64,000 bases of DNA from PFL42 sp963789825 (GTDB lineage Bacteria > Chloroflexota > Anaerolineae > Anaerolineales > E44-bin32): positions 1,054,001-1,118,000 of the forward strand of contig CAWBME010000006.1 in assembly GCA_963789825.1 (NCBI GenBank). Reading direction: 5' to 3'. A program made the translations under genes and the position numbers. The notes below the pieces were generated by a model, which saw only the letters and a program-made list of their open reading frames with translations, did no database searches and was not told where the DNA came from. Positions 11,201 through 22,963 of the stretch are shown here, piece after piece. Position 1 is the stretch's first letter, and the number at the start of each line of letters is the position of its first letter.

Positions 11201-14200
11201 GCGACTGGCGCTGGCCTCGGGCGTGCTGCTACTGGCACTGCTCCTCTTCCAATCACTCTCGCAGCCCGTCACCTGGCTCACCACTCGCCGAGGTTGGCGG
11301 CACTTCTCCCTGGGCAAGATCGGCCACGACCTGGTGCGGGCCACGATCGAGGCCTCGCTCCTGCTGCACCAGTCCGGACTGGCGCTGGATGCCATCCTGC
11401 GCGTCGCCTACCGCCGCCTCGTCTCGCGGCGCAACCTGCTGCAGTGGACGTCCGCCCAGGCGATGAGCTGGTCTGCACCGGGCCAGCTGCGGGCCTTCCT
11501 GCTCTCGATGGGGCTGGCCAGCCTGGTCAGCGGCGCGGCCGCCCTGGCGGTTTACCTCTGGCAACCCGACAGCCTGCCACTCGCCGCGCCCTGGCTGCTG
11601 CTGTGGTTCCTCTCCCCTGCCCTGGGCTGGGTGCTCAACCGCCGGCCGTCTGCACCGGGAAGCCACGGCAAACCTGCCGGATTCGGACCGTCAGTTCCTG
11701 CGGACCGTCGCCCGCCGCACCTGGCGCTACTTCTCGCACTTCGTGAACGATGAAAGCCATTGGCTTCCGCCAGACAACTACCAGGTCTCCCACCGCGAGC
11801 AGGTGGCGATGCGCACCAGCCCGACGAACATCGGGCTGTGGATGCTGGGCAATCTGGCGGCACACGACTTCGGCTACCTCACCGTCGATCAGGTCGTCGC
11901 CAACTTGCAGCGGACGATGGCGACCATCGACCAGCTCGAGCGCTACGAAGGGCATCTGCTCAACTGGTACGACATTCAGTCCCTGACCCCGCTCGAGCCG
12001 CGCTATGTTTCGGCGGTCGATAGCGGCAACCTGCTGGGCGCCCTGTGGTGCTTGCGCCAGGGGCTGGACGAGCTGCTCGCCCGTCCGCTGCTCGAGCGGT
12101 CGGCGCTGGAGGGTCTGGTCGACACGCTCCGCCTTGTGCCGGAGGACGAACGGCCATCGGCCACCCTCACCGACTGGTCGAGGCTGCTGGAGACGGATAG
12201 AACCTCACCTCGGGGAGCGGCAGACACGCTGGGCATCCTGCGGCAGGTCGGTGAAGCGCTGCACGGCGAACATGAGCCTGGGAAGCGCTGCCGTGAACAC
12301 GGACTGGACGCAGGAGTTCGAACGTCAGGTTGCCGCCTGGCTGGAACTGGGTGACCGGTATCTTGCCTGGTGCGAGATCCTATGGGAGAAGTCCGACGGT
12401 GAGTTGTCAGCCCTGGGGCCAGAGGTCACCACCGCCTTGCAGCCGTTGCACGCCTCCTTCCCATCCCTGAGAGAACTGGCGGCCGGCGAGATCCCCGGCC
12501 TGATTGCCTTGCGGGATGGGCGTGAGCGGTTGACACCCGAAGCCGAAACACTGTTGCCCTGGATCGACCGTGTGCTGGAGGCCTTCGATCGATCGAAGTG
12601 GCTGGCGGGCGAGATGCTGGCCGCCGGTGAGCGCCTGATCGAGGAGGTCGGCCTGCTCGCCTACGGCATCAACATGCGCTTCCTGTACGATCCAACGCGG
12701 CGCCTGTTCGCTGTCGGCTTCAACGCTTCGGCCGGGCGCCTGGATCGGGCCTACTACGACCTGCTGGCCAGTGAAGCCCGACTGGGCAGCTTCGTGGCCA
12801 TCGCCGGCGGCACGGTCCCCATCGAGCACTGGTTCGCCATGAGTTGGCCCTACAACGCCATCGGGCGCCGGCGCGTCTTGCTGAGCTGGACCGGGACGAT
12901 GTTCGAGTACCTGATGCCGCTGCTGATCCAGCGCACCTACCGCAACTCCCTGCTCGACCAAGCAGTCCAGCATGCCGTCGCAGTACAGGTCGCCTACGGC
13001 AAGCAGCGCCATGTGCCCTGGGGGGTTTCCGAGTGCGCCTACGGCGACCTGGATTCCTCGCGGACGTACCAGTACAAGGCCTTCGGCGTCCCGGCGCTGG
13101 GGCTGAAACGCGACCTGGCGCAGGATCTTGTCGTGGCCCCCTACGCCTCGATGCTGGCGCTCAGCCTGGCGCCGCGGGAGACCGTCGCCAACCTCCAGCG
13201 GATGGCCGGCATGGGATTGCTGGCCGACTTCGGATTCTACGAGGCAATGGACTTCTCGCGCCGGCCGCGTCGCCGGGGCGAGCGCGGCGTGGTGGTGCGG
13301 GCGTTCATGGCCCATCACCAGGGAATGGGCCTCCTGGCACTGGCGAACTACCTGCAGGACGATCCCTTTCCCCGCCGCTTCCACGCCGAGCCGCGCGTGA
13401 AGGCCATGGAATCGCTCTTGTACGAACGTGTCCCGACGCTGCCACCGGTTCACCACATTTCCACTCGAGAACGCCAGGCGACGGTCGAGAGCGTGGCGGC
13501 CGTCGAACCCTCGGTCAGCAAGTTCGACACCCCCAACACCCCCACGCCCAAGACCCAGCTCCTGTCCAATGGCCGCTACAGCCTGATGGTCACCACGGCC
13601 GGGGGTGGATACAGTCGTTGGGGAGAGGTCGAGCTCACTCGCTGGCGCTCCGACACCACTTGCGACGCGTGGGGAACCTTCTGCTACCTGCGCGATCGAC
13701 AAACCGGAGAACGCTGGGCCAACACCTACCACCCGGTGGGTGGAAAGTTCGAGGGCTATCAGGCGGACTTCGCCCTCGATCGGGCCACCTTCCGGCGCAA
13801 TGACTGGGGCATCGCGACCGAGACCGAGATCCTGGTCTCCCCGGAAGACGATGTCGAGATCCGCCGCCTGACGCTGATCAATCGCTCCGGGCGCAGGCGG
13901 CTGATCGATCTGACCAGCTACGTGGAGCTGTCGATGGCGCCCCACAACGCCGACCGCCAGCATCCGGCGTTCAACAAGCTGTTCATCCAGACCGAGGCCG
14001 TCCTCGAACGGCAGGCCCTGCTGGCCTTCCGCCGGCCGAGGAGCGATCAAGACCCACCGATCTTCGTCGGCCATCGCCTGACCGGTGCCCCGCGCCAGGA
14101 GGACGACGGCCTGCGCTTCGAGACCGATCGTCGCCCCTTCATCGGACGCGGGCGTTCGCTCGCCAATCCGATGGCGCTCGAGCGCCCACCGGCGCAGACG

Positions 14201-17200
14201 CAGGGCTACGTCCTCGACCCGATCCTCAGCCTGCGCACGACGCTCTCCCTGGCGCCGCATGAGCGTGCCCAGGTGTCGCTCATCGTGGCGGCAGGCGACA
14301 GCCGCCAGAAAGTGCTGCAGTTAATGGACAAGTACGGCGATCCCCAGGTGATCGAGCGGGCGATGGACCTGGCCTGGGCCTCCGCCCAGCTCGAACTGCG
14401 TGTGCTCCGGATCCAACCCGACGATGCCCGCCGCTACCAGAAACTCGCCGGCCAGCTGCTCTACCCCAGTGCGGCCTTCCGCCCCGGTGCAGAACGCTCC
14501 GAAGAGCGGAACCGCAAGGGACAATCCGGCCTGTGGGCCTACGGGATCTCCGGCGATCTGCCGATCGTCCTGGTCACCATCGGCGAAGTGCGCGATGTCC
14601 AGTTGGTACGTCAGGTCTTGCAGGCCCATACCTACTGGCGCACCCACGGCTTGATGGCCGATCTCCTCATTCTGAACGAGGAATCCAGCAGCTACGAACA
14701 GCCGCTGCGCGAGCGGCTCGAATCGCTGATCCGGCTTCACGCGATGTACACCGGAGTGGACAAGCCCGGCGGCGTGTTCCTGCGCAGCGCCGACCAGATT
14801 CCGGAGGAGGACGTGCGTCTGCTGATGGCCGCCTCCAGCGCCATCCTGGTGGCGGCACGCGGCACGCTGCCTCAGCAGCTGGGCGTGACGATCGAAGCTC
14901 CCGACGTCCCCAAGCCGCTCGGCGCCAAACGAGGACCCCGCGAACCATCGGCCCCCCTGCCCTTCCTGGACTTGCCGTATTTCAACAGCCTGGGCGGATT
15001 CACCGGCGACGGCCGAGAGTACGCCATCTACCTCGGGCCCGGGACCAACACCCCGGCGCCGTGGGTCAACGTAATCGCCAATCCAACCTTCGGGACGGTC
15101 GTCAGCGAGACCGGCGCCGGCTTCACCTGGTACGGCAACAGCCAGCGCAACCGGCTCACGCCCTGGTCGAATGACCCGGTGCTCGATCCGCCGTCGGAGG
15201 CGATCTACCTGCGCGACGAGGAGACGGGGGAGTTCTGGACGCCGACCGCTTCGCCGATCCGCGAGGTCGACAGCCTACCGGGCACGTCACGGCGCCGGCT
15301 ACACAGTCTTCGAGCACAACAGCCACGGCATCGAACAGGAGCTGACGGTGCTGGTGCCGGTCGATGACCAGGGCGGCCAACCGCTCAAGCTCCAGCGGCT
15401 GCGCCTCAGGAACGACTCCGGCCGCCCGCGGCGTCTATCGATCACCAGCTACGCCGAGTGGGCGCTCGGCGAAACCCGCGAAGCGGCCCAGATGCACACG
15501 GTCTCGCAGTGGGACGAAGAGGCAGAGGCGCTGGTGGCTCGCAACCGGTTCCACCCAGACTACGCTGGCCGGGTGGCCTTCGCCGCCATGAACCGGCCGG
15601 TGGAGTCGTACAGCGCCGACCGCACCACCTTCCTCGGACGCAATCGCAGCTTGGCCAATCCGGCGGCGATGGAGCGAGTCGCCTCATCCAAGCGAACCGG
15701 TGCAGGGATGGACCCGTGTGCCGCCCTGCGCACCAGCCTGGATCTGGCGCCCGGCGAGACGGCTCAGGTGATCTTTCTGCTGGGGCAAGCGGAATCCTCG
15801 GAGGAAGTCCAGCAGTTGGTCTTGCACTATCGCGATCCCGTTGCCTTCGAGCTCACCTTGGATTCGACGCGAGCCTGGTGGGACAACGTCCTGGGAACGA
15901 TCGTGGTGGACACGCCGGAGTTGTCGCTCGATTTCCTGGTCAATCGCTGGCTGCTGTACCAGACCCTGAGCTGCCGCGTATGGGCGCGCTCGGCCTTCTA
16001 CCAGTCCGGCGGGGCTTATGGCTTCCGCGATCAGCTGCAGGACGTGCTCGGGCTGGTGTACGCCCAGCCTGACCTTGCGCGCCAGCATATCCTGCTGGCC
16101 GCCAGCCGCCAATTCCGCGAGGGCGACGTTCAGCATTGGTGGCATGCGCCCTCGGGCACCGGCATCCGCTCGCGCATCTCCGACGATTTGCTGTGGCTGC
16201 CGTATGCGGTTGCACACTACGTCCGGCATACGGAAGACGAGGGCATTCTGCAAGCGCCAGTTCCGTTCCTCGATGGACCGCGCCTCGCCGACGGCCAGCT
16301 CGATCTGTTTGGCACGCCGGAGGTCAGCCACGAGCGCGCTTCCCTCTTCGAACACTGCCAGCGGGCCGTGCAACACGGGCTGACATCCGGCCCGAATGGG
16401 CTTCCGCTGATCGGCACCGGCGATTGGAACGATGGGATGGATCGAATCGGTGCCGAGGGGAAAGGAGAGAGCATCTGGCTGGGCTGGTTTCTGGTGGATG
16501 TGCTCGAGGGGATGGCCGAACTGGCGGAGATCGTGGGGAGCCCCGAGTTCGCCGAGAGCTACCGCAAGCGCCGAGCCGAGCTTCTCCAACGCATCGATGC
16601 CGCCGGATGGGATGGCTCATGGTATCTGCGCGGCGACCTTCGATGATGGTACGCCTGTGGGCTCCGCCTCCAATCGTGAGTCCCGGATCGATCTGCTGCC
16701 GCAGGCCTGGGCTTCGATCAGCGGAGGCGGCGATCCCGAGCGGGCGGTGCAGGCGCTCGAGGCGGCGGGCAAGCACCTCGTCCGGCGGGATGAGAACCTG
16801 GTGCTGCTGTTCGATCCGCCGTTTGACAAGCACGCGCCATCGCCGGGATACATCCAGGGATACCCGCCGGGTATTCGCGAGAACGGCGGTCAGTATACGC
16901 ACGCCGCCGTCTGGCTGGCGATCGCCCATGCGCGCCGTGGGCAGGGCGGCCGAGCCGGGGAGATCCTGCGTATGCTCAACCCGATTGAGCATGCCCGCGA
17001 CGTCGCCGGCGCCTGGCGCTACACGGTGGAGCCCTACGTCATGGCAGCCGATGTCTACCGCGCGCCGGGCCGGACCGGCCAAGGCGGCTGGTCGTGGTAC
17101 ACCGGCGCGGCCGCCTGGATGTACCGCGCCTGGGTGGAAGAATTGCTGGGGCTCAAGCTACGGGGCGAGTCGCTGCGGATGGATCCCGTGATCCCCAACG

Positions 17201-17400
17201 GGTGGCCGGGATTCGATCTGACGTACCGGCATGGCGAGGCGGTCTACGAGATCCACGTCGAGAACCCGCAGAGCGTCGAACATGGCGTGGTCTCGGTCGA
17301 ACTCGATGGACGACCGATCCCCGACGGCGTGATTCCGCTCGAGCGGGAGTTCGTCAAGCATCGGGTGTACGTGCGCATGGGGAAGTCTCCCCCAGACTAG
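8253..17400 (+). CDS. NdvB / cyclic beta-glucan synthase-like giant protein (four frameshifts)
   Basis: About 3,050 residues after repair, slightly above the ~2,850 usual for NdvB. Order: an unusual N-terminal ~170 residues (two short alpha/beta blocks around two glycine-rich membrane segments), a membrane pair near 9,930-10,080, a GT84 glycosyltransferase (LDSDTQLP, SHDLIEG, HRWVRGDWQ), more membrane spans (11,150-11,640), a glucoamylase-like domain (PTRRLFAVGFNASAGRLDRA, MAHHQGM), then tandem GH94-type domains ending with GTGDWNDGMD, the phosphorylase catalytic Asp region. The family makes and length-controls membrane-bound beta-glucan from UDP-glucose. Frame changes lie near 11,650, 12,275, 15,290 and 16,635, each with conserved sequence continuing. 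GGAG precedes the ATG at 8253. Product linkage is not provable from sequence. Confidence 0.9.
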
Positions 17401-17908
17401 TCCGGCCAAGCTCGGGCCAGCGCGCCGACGGCGCTGGGGGACGCAGCGGCGCAGACGCCAACCCAGGCACGCACGCCATAGCCAGGCCAGGAAGCCGCAT
17501 CGGCGCGTCTTGCATGCAAGGCCTTGCCCGCCCTCGCAGCCTGCCCGGGAGACCGATCCGCGGCTTGCCTCGGCAGGAGCTTCAGCCCACCCCGCGGGCC
17601 GAGTTTCAGCCCCGCGCAAATCACCGCGGCATCTACGGCCCGTTGGCCCTGTGTCGCGGCGTCGGGGAGGGGAGACTTCCGGACTTGGCATGATGTCCGC
17701 TCGGCTGTTCTAGTTGAATCCTACGGCTTCACATCCTAGAGTAGAGCAAGCCCCAACACCCCTGGGCCGCCCTCGCCCCGCCCTCGCCGAGCCACTGCCC
17801 ACACCTAGCCGGGCTGCGCACCCAAGTCATCCTGCCTTCGGGGGACCTGTAGGAGAGAGCGTCGCACTCTCGCCGCGCCCTCTCTGCTCGGGGAAGGAGG
17901 TATAGGTC
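17401..17908. other. Intergenic region upstream of second binding protein
   Basis: About 510 bases with no recognisable gene or RNA. The only clear signal is the strong ribosome binding site GGAAGGAGG (17,892-17,900) eight bases before the ATG at 17,909. I see no convincing promoter. Confidence 0.5.
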
Positions 17909-19662
17909 ATGATGTACGGCCGCACCTTGCGCCTTACTTTGATCGTGCTCGTCGCCTGTATCCCGCTTCAAGCCTGTCAGTCCGCACCACCACAGCCGCG
18001 GCGGCCGGAGAGCCTAAGATCCTCCGGCTCTCCGGCGGCGAAGGCGACTTCATTTCGCTCGATCCTGCGCTGGCTGCTGATGTCGTCACATCCTTGGTCG
18101 TTCGCCAGGCGTTCGTCGGCCTGACCTCGCGATGATGAGCAGACGGGAGCCGTCTATCCGGGCATGGCCGAATTCTTGGACGAATCTGAGGACGGTAGGA
18201 CGTATACGTTTCACCTGCGGCGCGGTATTCCGTGGGTCACCTGGGATGGCGAGCAGGTGGTCGAGGTTGTGGACTGCCAGGACCCACCGCAGGTTCGGAT
18301 GGTGACGGCTCAAGACTTCGAGTACGGCATCAAGCGCAGCCTGGATCCGGCGACGGCCGCCGTCTACGCCTACGTGCTTGCCCAGGCGATCGAAGGCGCC
18401 GAGGCACGCGCCTTCGAGGAAGCCGCCGCCGAGGCGTGTGCGGGTGAACGCGCTCGATGACCACACGCTGCGCGTCACCTTCACCCACCCCGCCGTCTAC
18501 AACCTGGCAATCATCGGATTGTGGGTCGCCAACGCACAGCCCCGCTGGCTGATCGAGGGCGATGCGTGCACACCGGCGGCCCAGGATGGCTGGACCGAGG
18601 CCGGCCAATTTCAGAGCTACGGCCCCTACACGCTGAAGTCCTGGATCCACGATACCTCGCTGACCCTCGTGCGCAACCCGTTCTGGCCGGGCATCGACTC
18701 ATCGCCGCAGGCCCGGATCGATGAGGTGGCCTTCCTGATGCTGGATGAGGCCGCCTCGCTGATCGAGTATGAGATGGGAAATCTGGAGGCCGTCGGCGTG
18801 CCGATCGGGGATGAGGATCGGATCCGATCGCACCCGGTGTACTCCAAGGAGCTAGACACGGGGCCGGTGCTGTGCAGTATCTACTACGGATTCAACACCC
18901 AGGCGTCTTTCGTCGACGATGCGCGCCTTCGGCGCGCACTTTCGATGGCCATCGACCGACAGGCACTGATCGACAACGTCGCCAAGTATGACCAGGAACC
19001 GGCACGCTGGTTTTCCCGGCCGGGACTGGACGTGGCCCCCAGGCCGGAGCAGTTTCCGGACCTGGGGATCGGATTCGATCCTGAGGCGGCCAGGCGTGAG
19101 ATGGATTCCTATCTTGACGAGGATGGGCCTCGCTCCGGAAGAGCTCGCGCTCACCTTGGTGTACACCAATATCGAGTGGAATCACAAGGTCGCCAACGCG
19201 GTCCAGGCCATGTGGAAGGGCAACCTGGGTATCGAGGTCAAGCTCGACAGTCAGGAGTGGAATTCCTTCCTAGACTTGGTTGATCACCCGGAGTTCGCGC
19301 CGCAGATCTGGGCGCTCGGGTGGTGTGCCGACTATCCGGATGCCAACAACTTTCTGCATGACGTGTTTTCCAAAGGCGGGGCCGCCAATCCAACTGACGG
19401 AGGCGGCGTGAACTGGGTCAATCCGCAGTACGAACGGCTGGTGCAGCAAGCGGCCCTCGAAACCGACGGGGAGGTCCGTACGAACCTGTACGCCGAAGCT
19501 GAGCAGATCCTGGTCCGGGACGACGCCGTGATCGCTCCGCTGTTCTGGGGCGCCCGCCTGCAACTGACCCAGCCGTACGTCGAACACACCGTCGGGACCG
19601 GAGGGGTCGACTCCTACGAGAAGTGGGACATCGACCTGGAGGCGATGCACCTCGGCGATTGA
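17909..19662 (+). CDS. ABC transporter family-5 solute-binding lipoprotein, copy 2 (about four frameshifts)
   Basis: Paralogue of the gene at 5533-7280, about 584 residues after repair. The signal peptide ends at LQAC. The landmarks match copy 1 almost word for word: GKTYTFHLRQGIPWV there, GRTYTFHLRRGIPWV here, and WCADYPDANNFLHDVFSKGG here. Frame changes lie near 18,007, 18,128, 18,437 and 19,122; the double TGA at 18,132 is resolved by shifting one base. The strong Shine-Dalgarno fixes the start at 17,909. It follows the giant glucan-synthase-like gene on the same strand and is followed by a strong hairpin. No cognate permease is adjacent. Whether both copies serve one transporter or have split substrates is unknown. 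Confidence 0.87.
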
Positions 19663-19818
19663 CGACTGGACTCTCGTGCCCGGAGAACACCTTCGGGACA
19701 AGGGGGCAATCGTTCAGATAGCCTGGGTGCCTGGGGACGCTCCACCGGGAGGGGCTGCCAGGAGCGAGTTGCCATCCCAGCGTCGGATCCCCGCCGCTCC
19801 TCGTCTGCATGAGCTTCT

Positions 19819-19858
19819 GCAAACGGGCGGCCCTCCAAGGGTCGGGCCGCCCGTTTGC
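19819..19858 (+). terminator. Perfect 15-bp hairpin after binding-protein copy 2
   Basis: GCAAACGGGCGGCCC (19,819-19,833) is exactly complementary to GGGCCGCCCGTTTGC (19,844-19,858) with a 10-base loop, 157 bases after the preceding stop. There is no T-run, so it may be a Rho-assisted stop or a 3' stabiliser rather than a classic intrinsic terminator. Confidence 0.65.
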
Positions 19859-19907
19859 CGGACAGCGCTTGAGGATGGCTCGTCCATCGGCGTGATAGCA
19901 TTGCCGG

Positions 19908-21158
19908 ATGTCCTCCGGCCCTCGGATGCGCCTGGCCTCGATCACGGCCGGCCTTCCCCGCACCTACTGGCTGCTGTGGGTCGGCACGCTGATCAACCGT
20001 CTCGGTGGCTTCGTCGTCCCCTTCCTGACACTGTATCTGACCCAAGAACGCGGCCTGCCGGTCAGTCAGGCTGCACTGATGGTGTCGCTATTCGGGGCGG
20101 GCTCGTTCACGGCGGCGCTGATCGGCGGCGAGTTGACCGATCGTATCGGGCGACGTCCGGTGATGCTGTTCAGCTTCCTGCTGGCCCCTGTGACGATGGT
20201 CGCGCTTGGCGTGGTGCAGCCGCTGGCGTTCCTGGCGCCACTCGTCTGTTTGCACGGTTTCCTGACCGACCTGCATCGTCCCGCGGTCAGGGCGATGATC
20301 GCCGATCTGGTGCCGTCGGAGCAGCGGCCGCACGCGCCTTCGGCTACCTGTACTGGGCGATCAATCTCGGCTTTGCCATCGCTCCAATCCTGGCGGGCTT
20401 GATGGCGCGCTTCGACTATCTGCTGCTGTTTGTCGGCGACGCCATCACCACCTTCGTCTACGGCCTAATCGTGTACTTCGGCGTCCGAGAGACCCGCCCG
20501 CAGGAGGCGCAGACCGCAGCCAGGACCAGTCTCCACCAGCGCCTGACGCAGGTCCGGAGCAACCCCTTGCTGCTCCTGTTCGCCGGTCTGGCCCTCGTCG
20601 CTGGCTTGATCTACATGCAGGCGCACGTGACACTGCCGGTCGATATGGCCGCGCATGGCATCGGGCCTGAGCAGTACGGATTGGCGCTCGCCGTCAACGG
20701 AGTGCTCATCGTCCTCGTCAGCCTGCCGGTCAGCAACCTCGCCGTGCGCTGGCGGCGCTTCCCGGCGATGGCCGCCTCGGCCCTGTTCCTGGCGTTCGGG
20801 TTCGGCCTCACAGGGCTTGCAGACACCCTGCTCCTGTTCGGCCTGGCAGTGGCGGTGTGGACCGTTGGAGAGATCATCGGTGCGGCGATTTCGCCGGCGA
20901 TCGTCGCCGACCTCTCACCGATCGACCTGCGCGGCTTGTTTCAGGGCGTGTACGGGGCGGCGTGGGGCCTGTCCGCGTTCATCGGCCCGCTGCTCGGCGG
21001 CTGGGTCTACCAGAACTCTTGGCCCGCAGGCGCTGTGGTACGGGTGCTTTGGATTGGGGCTGGTGCTGGCGGCGGGGTATCTGGCCCTGGGGCGACACGC
21101 GGGCCGAAGCTACCAATACCCCAGCGTGCCCGAAGCGAGTGTCGCGCCCGGCGGCTGA
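19908..21158 (+). CDS. MFS transporter (two frameshifts)
   Basis: A 12-helix major facilitator, about 416 residues. The N-terminal half starts MSSGPRMRLASITAGLPRTY and carries the MFS motif A-like GGELTDRIGRRPVM in the loop after helix 2. The C-terminal half has the usual paired helices (LFAGLALVAGLIYMQAHVTL; FQGVYGAAWGLSAFIGPLLG). The frame shifts near 20,330 (EQRPHAP to ARAFGYLYWAINLG) and near 21,035, after which the protein ends VPEASVAPGG at 21,158. It belongs to the drug/metabolite efflux-like MFS group, but the substrate cannot be told. It lies alone behind the hairpin at 19.82 kb and converges on the CapA-like gene. Confidence 0.85.
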
Positions 21159-21336
21159 CTCTCACTATGCGAGGGAGAGCCACTTGGTAGGCGTGAGAGG
21201 GGATCTAGCCGCCAACCGCGACGCTGAAGGTGGCAGGCAAGCCTTCCTCAGAAGATGTCACGACCAGATCACGGTAGTCTTCCAACGGGACTCCGCCACA
21301 CCAGGCTGAAGCCCCAGCCGTGCCAGCGCCAGACGG

Positions 21337-22766
21337 TCACGGAATGATGGGATTCGTCGGGTGGGCCTCGATGACAATAAGCTCATCGGCGCCATCTCCG
21401 TCGACATCGCCCAGTTCGAGCTCCAGCAGCGGCGCGCGGACGGGCGATCCGCCCCACAGCGTGCGGTACGTCCCGCCGCGGTAGCCGATGACGAAGGGCT
21501 GGCTGATCACCTCGCCGGACTCCTCGGTCTTCTCGATGGCCATCAGCAGCTCGAAACGGCCGTCCTCGTTTGGGTCTCCCAGATCAAGGTCGACCACACG
21601 CCAATCCGGCGGGCTGGTCCAGGCTGTCTTCCCCTCTTCCAGGATCTCCACCACGCCAGCCGATAGGCGAACGACCTCGTCGACCCCATCGCCAGTGAGA
21701 TCGATCGCTCCGGAAGAGAATCTCCCATTGCGTCCGTCCGCCGCCACCGGGGCGCTCCAGCATCGCTCCGCCGAGCAGGCGAAGCCCACTCGCTCTAACT
21801 CCAGGATGCGCTCGAGGAGCGGGGCTGACCGCGTCCACATCCATCCAGTGCGGGCGCGGCGTGGTCCACAGCGGGAGCGCCTGAGCCGCGCGCAATCCCT
21901 GGGCATCGAAGAGAAGGCGCAGCGCTAGACCCTGGACGGTGTCATCCCACCCCTGGTCGAAGACGAAGTTGCCTAGGCTGTACGCGACGAGTCTCGCTCC
22001 GCCTCCCGGCTGGGCCGAATCGAGCACTTCCAGCCCCTGAACCACATGCGGATGCGACCCGAGGATGATATCGGCCCCGGCATCCAGCAGCGCCGTCGCC
22101 AGCTCACGCTGCGGAAGGAGCGCTGGCGCTGGTACTCCCTTCCCCAGTGGACGAGCACAATGACGGTGTCGGCGGCGGCATCGGCCTGGCGCACGCCGCT
22201 AGCAGCTCCTCCGCGCGGGATGCCCCAGAGTCGTTCCATGCGACGAAGGCGAAGGTCCGTCCCGCGACCTCGGTCAAGGCCGGTCGTCGGCTTCGCCAGC
22301 GGCTCAATGCCCGCCGCCGCAGTTGGCGCCGCGTTTCGACCCGAGCCGGTGACGCCGGCATCGAGGCTGTGGTTGTTGGCCAGGCTGAGCAGGTCAAAGC
22401 CCGGCCTCGGCCAGCAGGGTGGGAGTCTCGGAAGCGCAGCAGCAGTGGGATGCCAACGCCCGATGCAGGCTCCGTTCCAAGCGCTCCTTCGAGATTGCCG
22501 ATCGTCAGGTCGGCGGCCTGGAGCTCGTCCGCCACTTCGGCGAAGATGTGGTCGGCCTCTGCCATCCCACGACCGGGCATCACATCGCCGACCGCCAGGA
22601 TCTCGCACCAGCGGCTCGTCCGGCAGCTGGCGGCACCCCATTCCGCAGGTAGATCCAGCCCGGCTCCAGGTTCGCCGGTCGCCGCCCTTGGGGAACCGAT
22701 CCCCGCCAGAAGGGCCAGCGTGGCGCAATCCCGACCACCCATCCCGTCGGTCCGTCGTGAACGCAT
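21337..22766 (-). CDS. CapA-family protein with C-terminal FG-GAP/VCBS-like repeats (several frameshifts)
   Basis: The N-terminal two thirds is a CapA/PgsA metallophosphatase-like domain: LAVGDVMPGRGM, LTIGNLEGALG, LLSLANNHSLDAGVTG, VIVLVHWGREYQ and VAYSLGNFVFDQGWDD are all present, spread over three frames. The C-terminal ~150 residues form FG-GAP-like units with Asp-rich loops (DLTGDGVDEVV, LGDPNEDGRFELL, LGDVDGDGADELIV). CapA proteins act in poly-gamma-glutamate or capsule export, but many homologues are uncharacterised; FG-GAP loops usually bind calcium outside the cell. The start is uncertain: an ATG at 22,766 or 22,742 gives a plausible export signal. At least four frame changes lie between 21.75 and 22.45 kb. 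Both domains are secure; intactness is not. Confidence 0.75.
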
Positions 22767-22963
22767 GCAGGGCGCGCGCCCGCGCCCGCCATCCCCTGGC
22801 AGCGTCTGCCGGACCAGCCGTCGGCGTTCTACGCATCACTGGCACCACCCCGTCAAACCGCGCTGTCAGGCCGGTGCGCTCGCCGGCGGATCGCCGCGCC
22901 GCGAATTACCACCGTGCCGGCACGCTGCCGTCGGCGAGAAGAGGTGGCAAGGCGCGATACCTT

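Noticed and set aside
18120..18140. Selenocysteine or programmed frameshift at the double TGA in binding-protein copy 2
   Set aside because: Copy 1 has ordinary codons at this place, and a one-base shift restores the alignment; no SECIS-like structure is evident.
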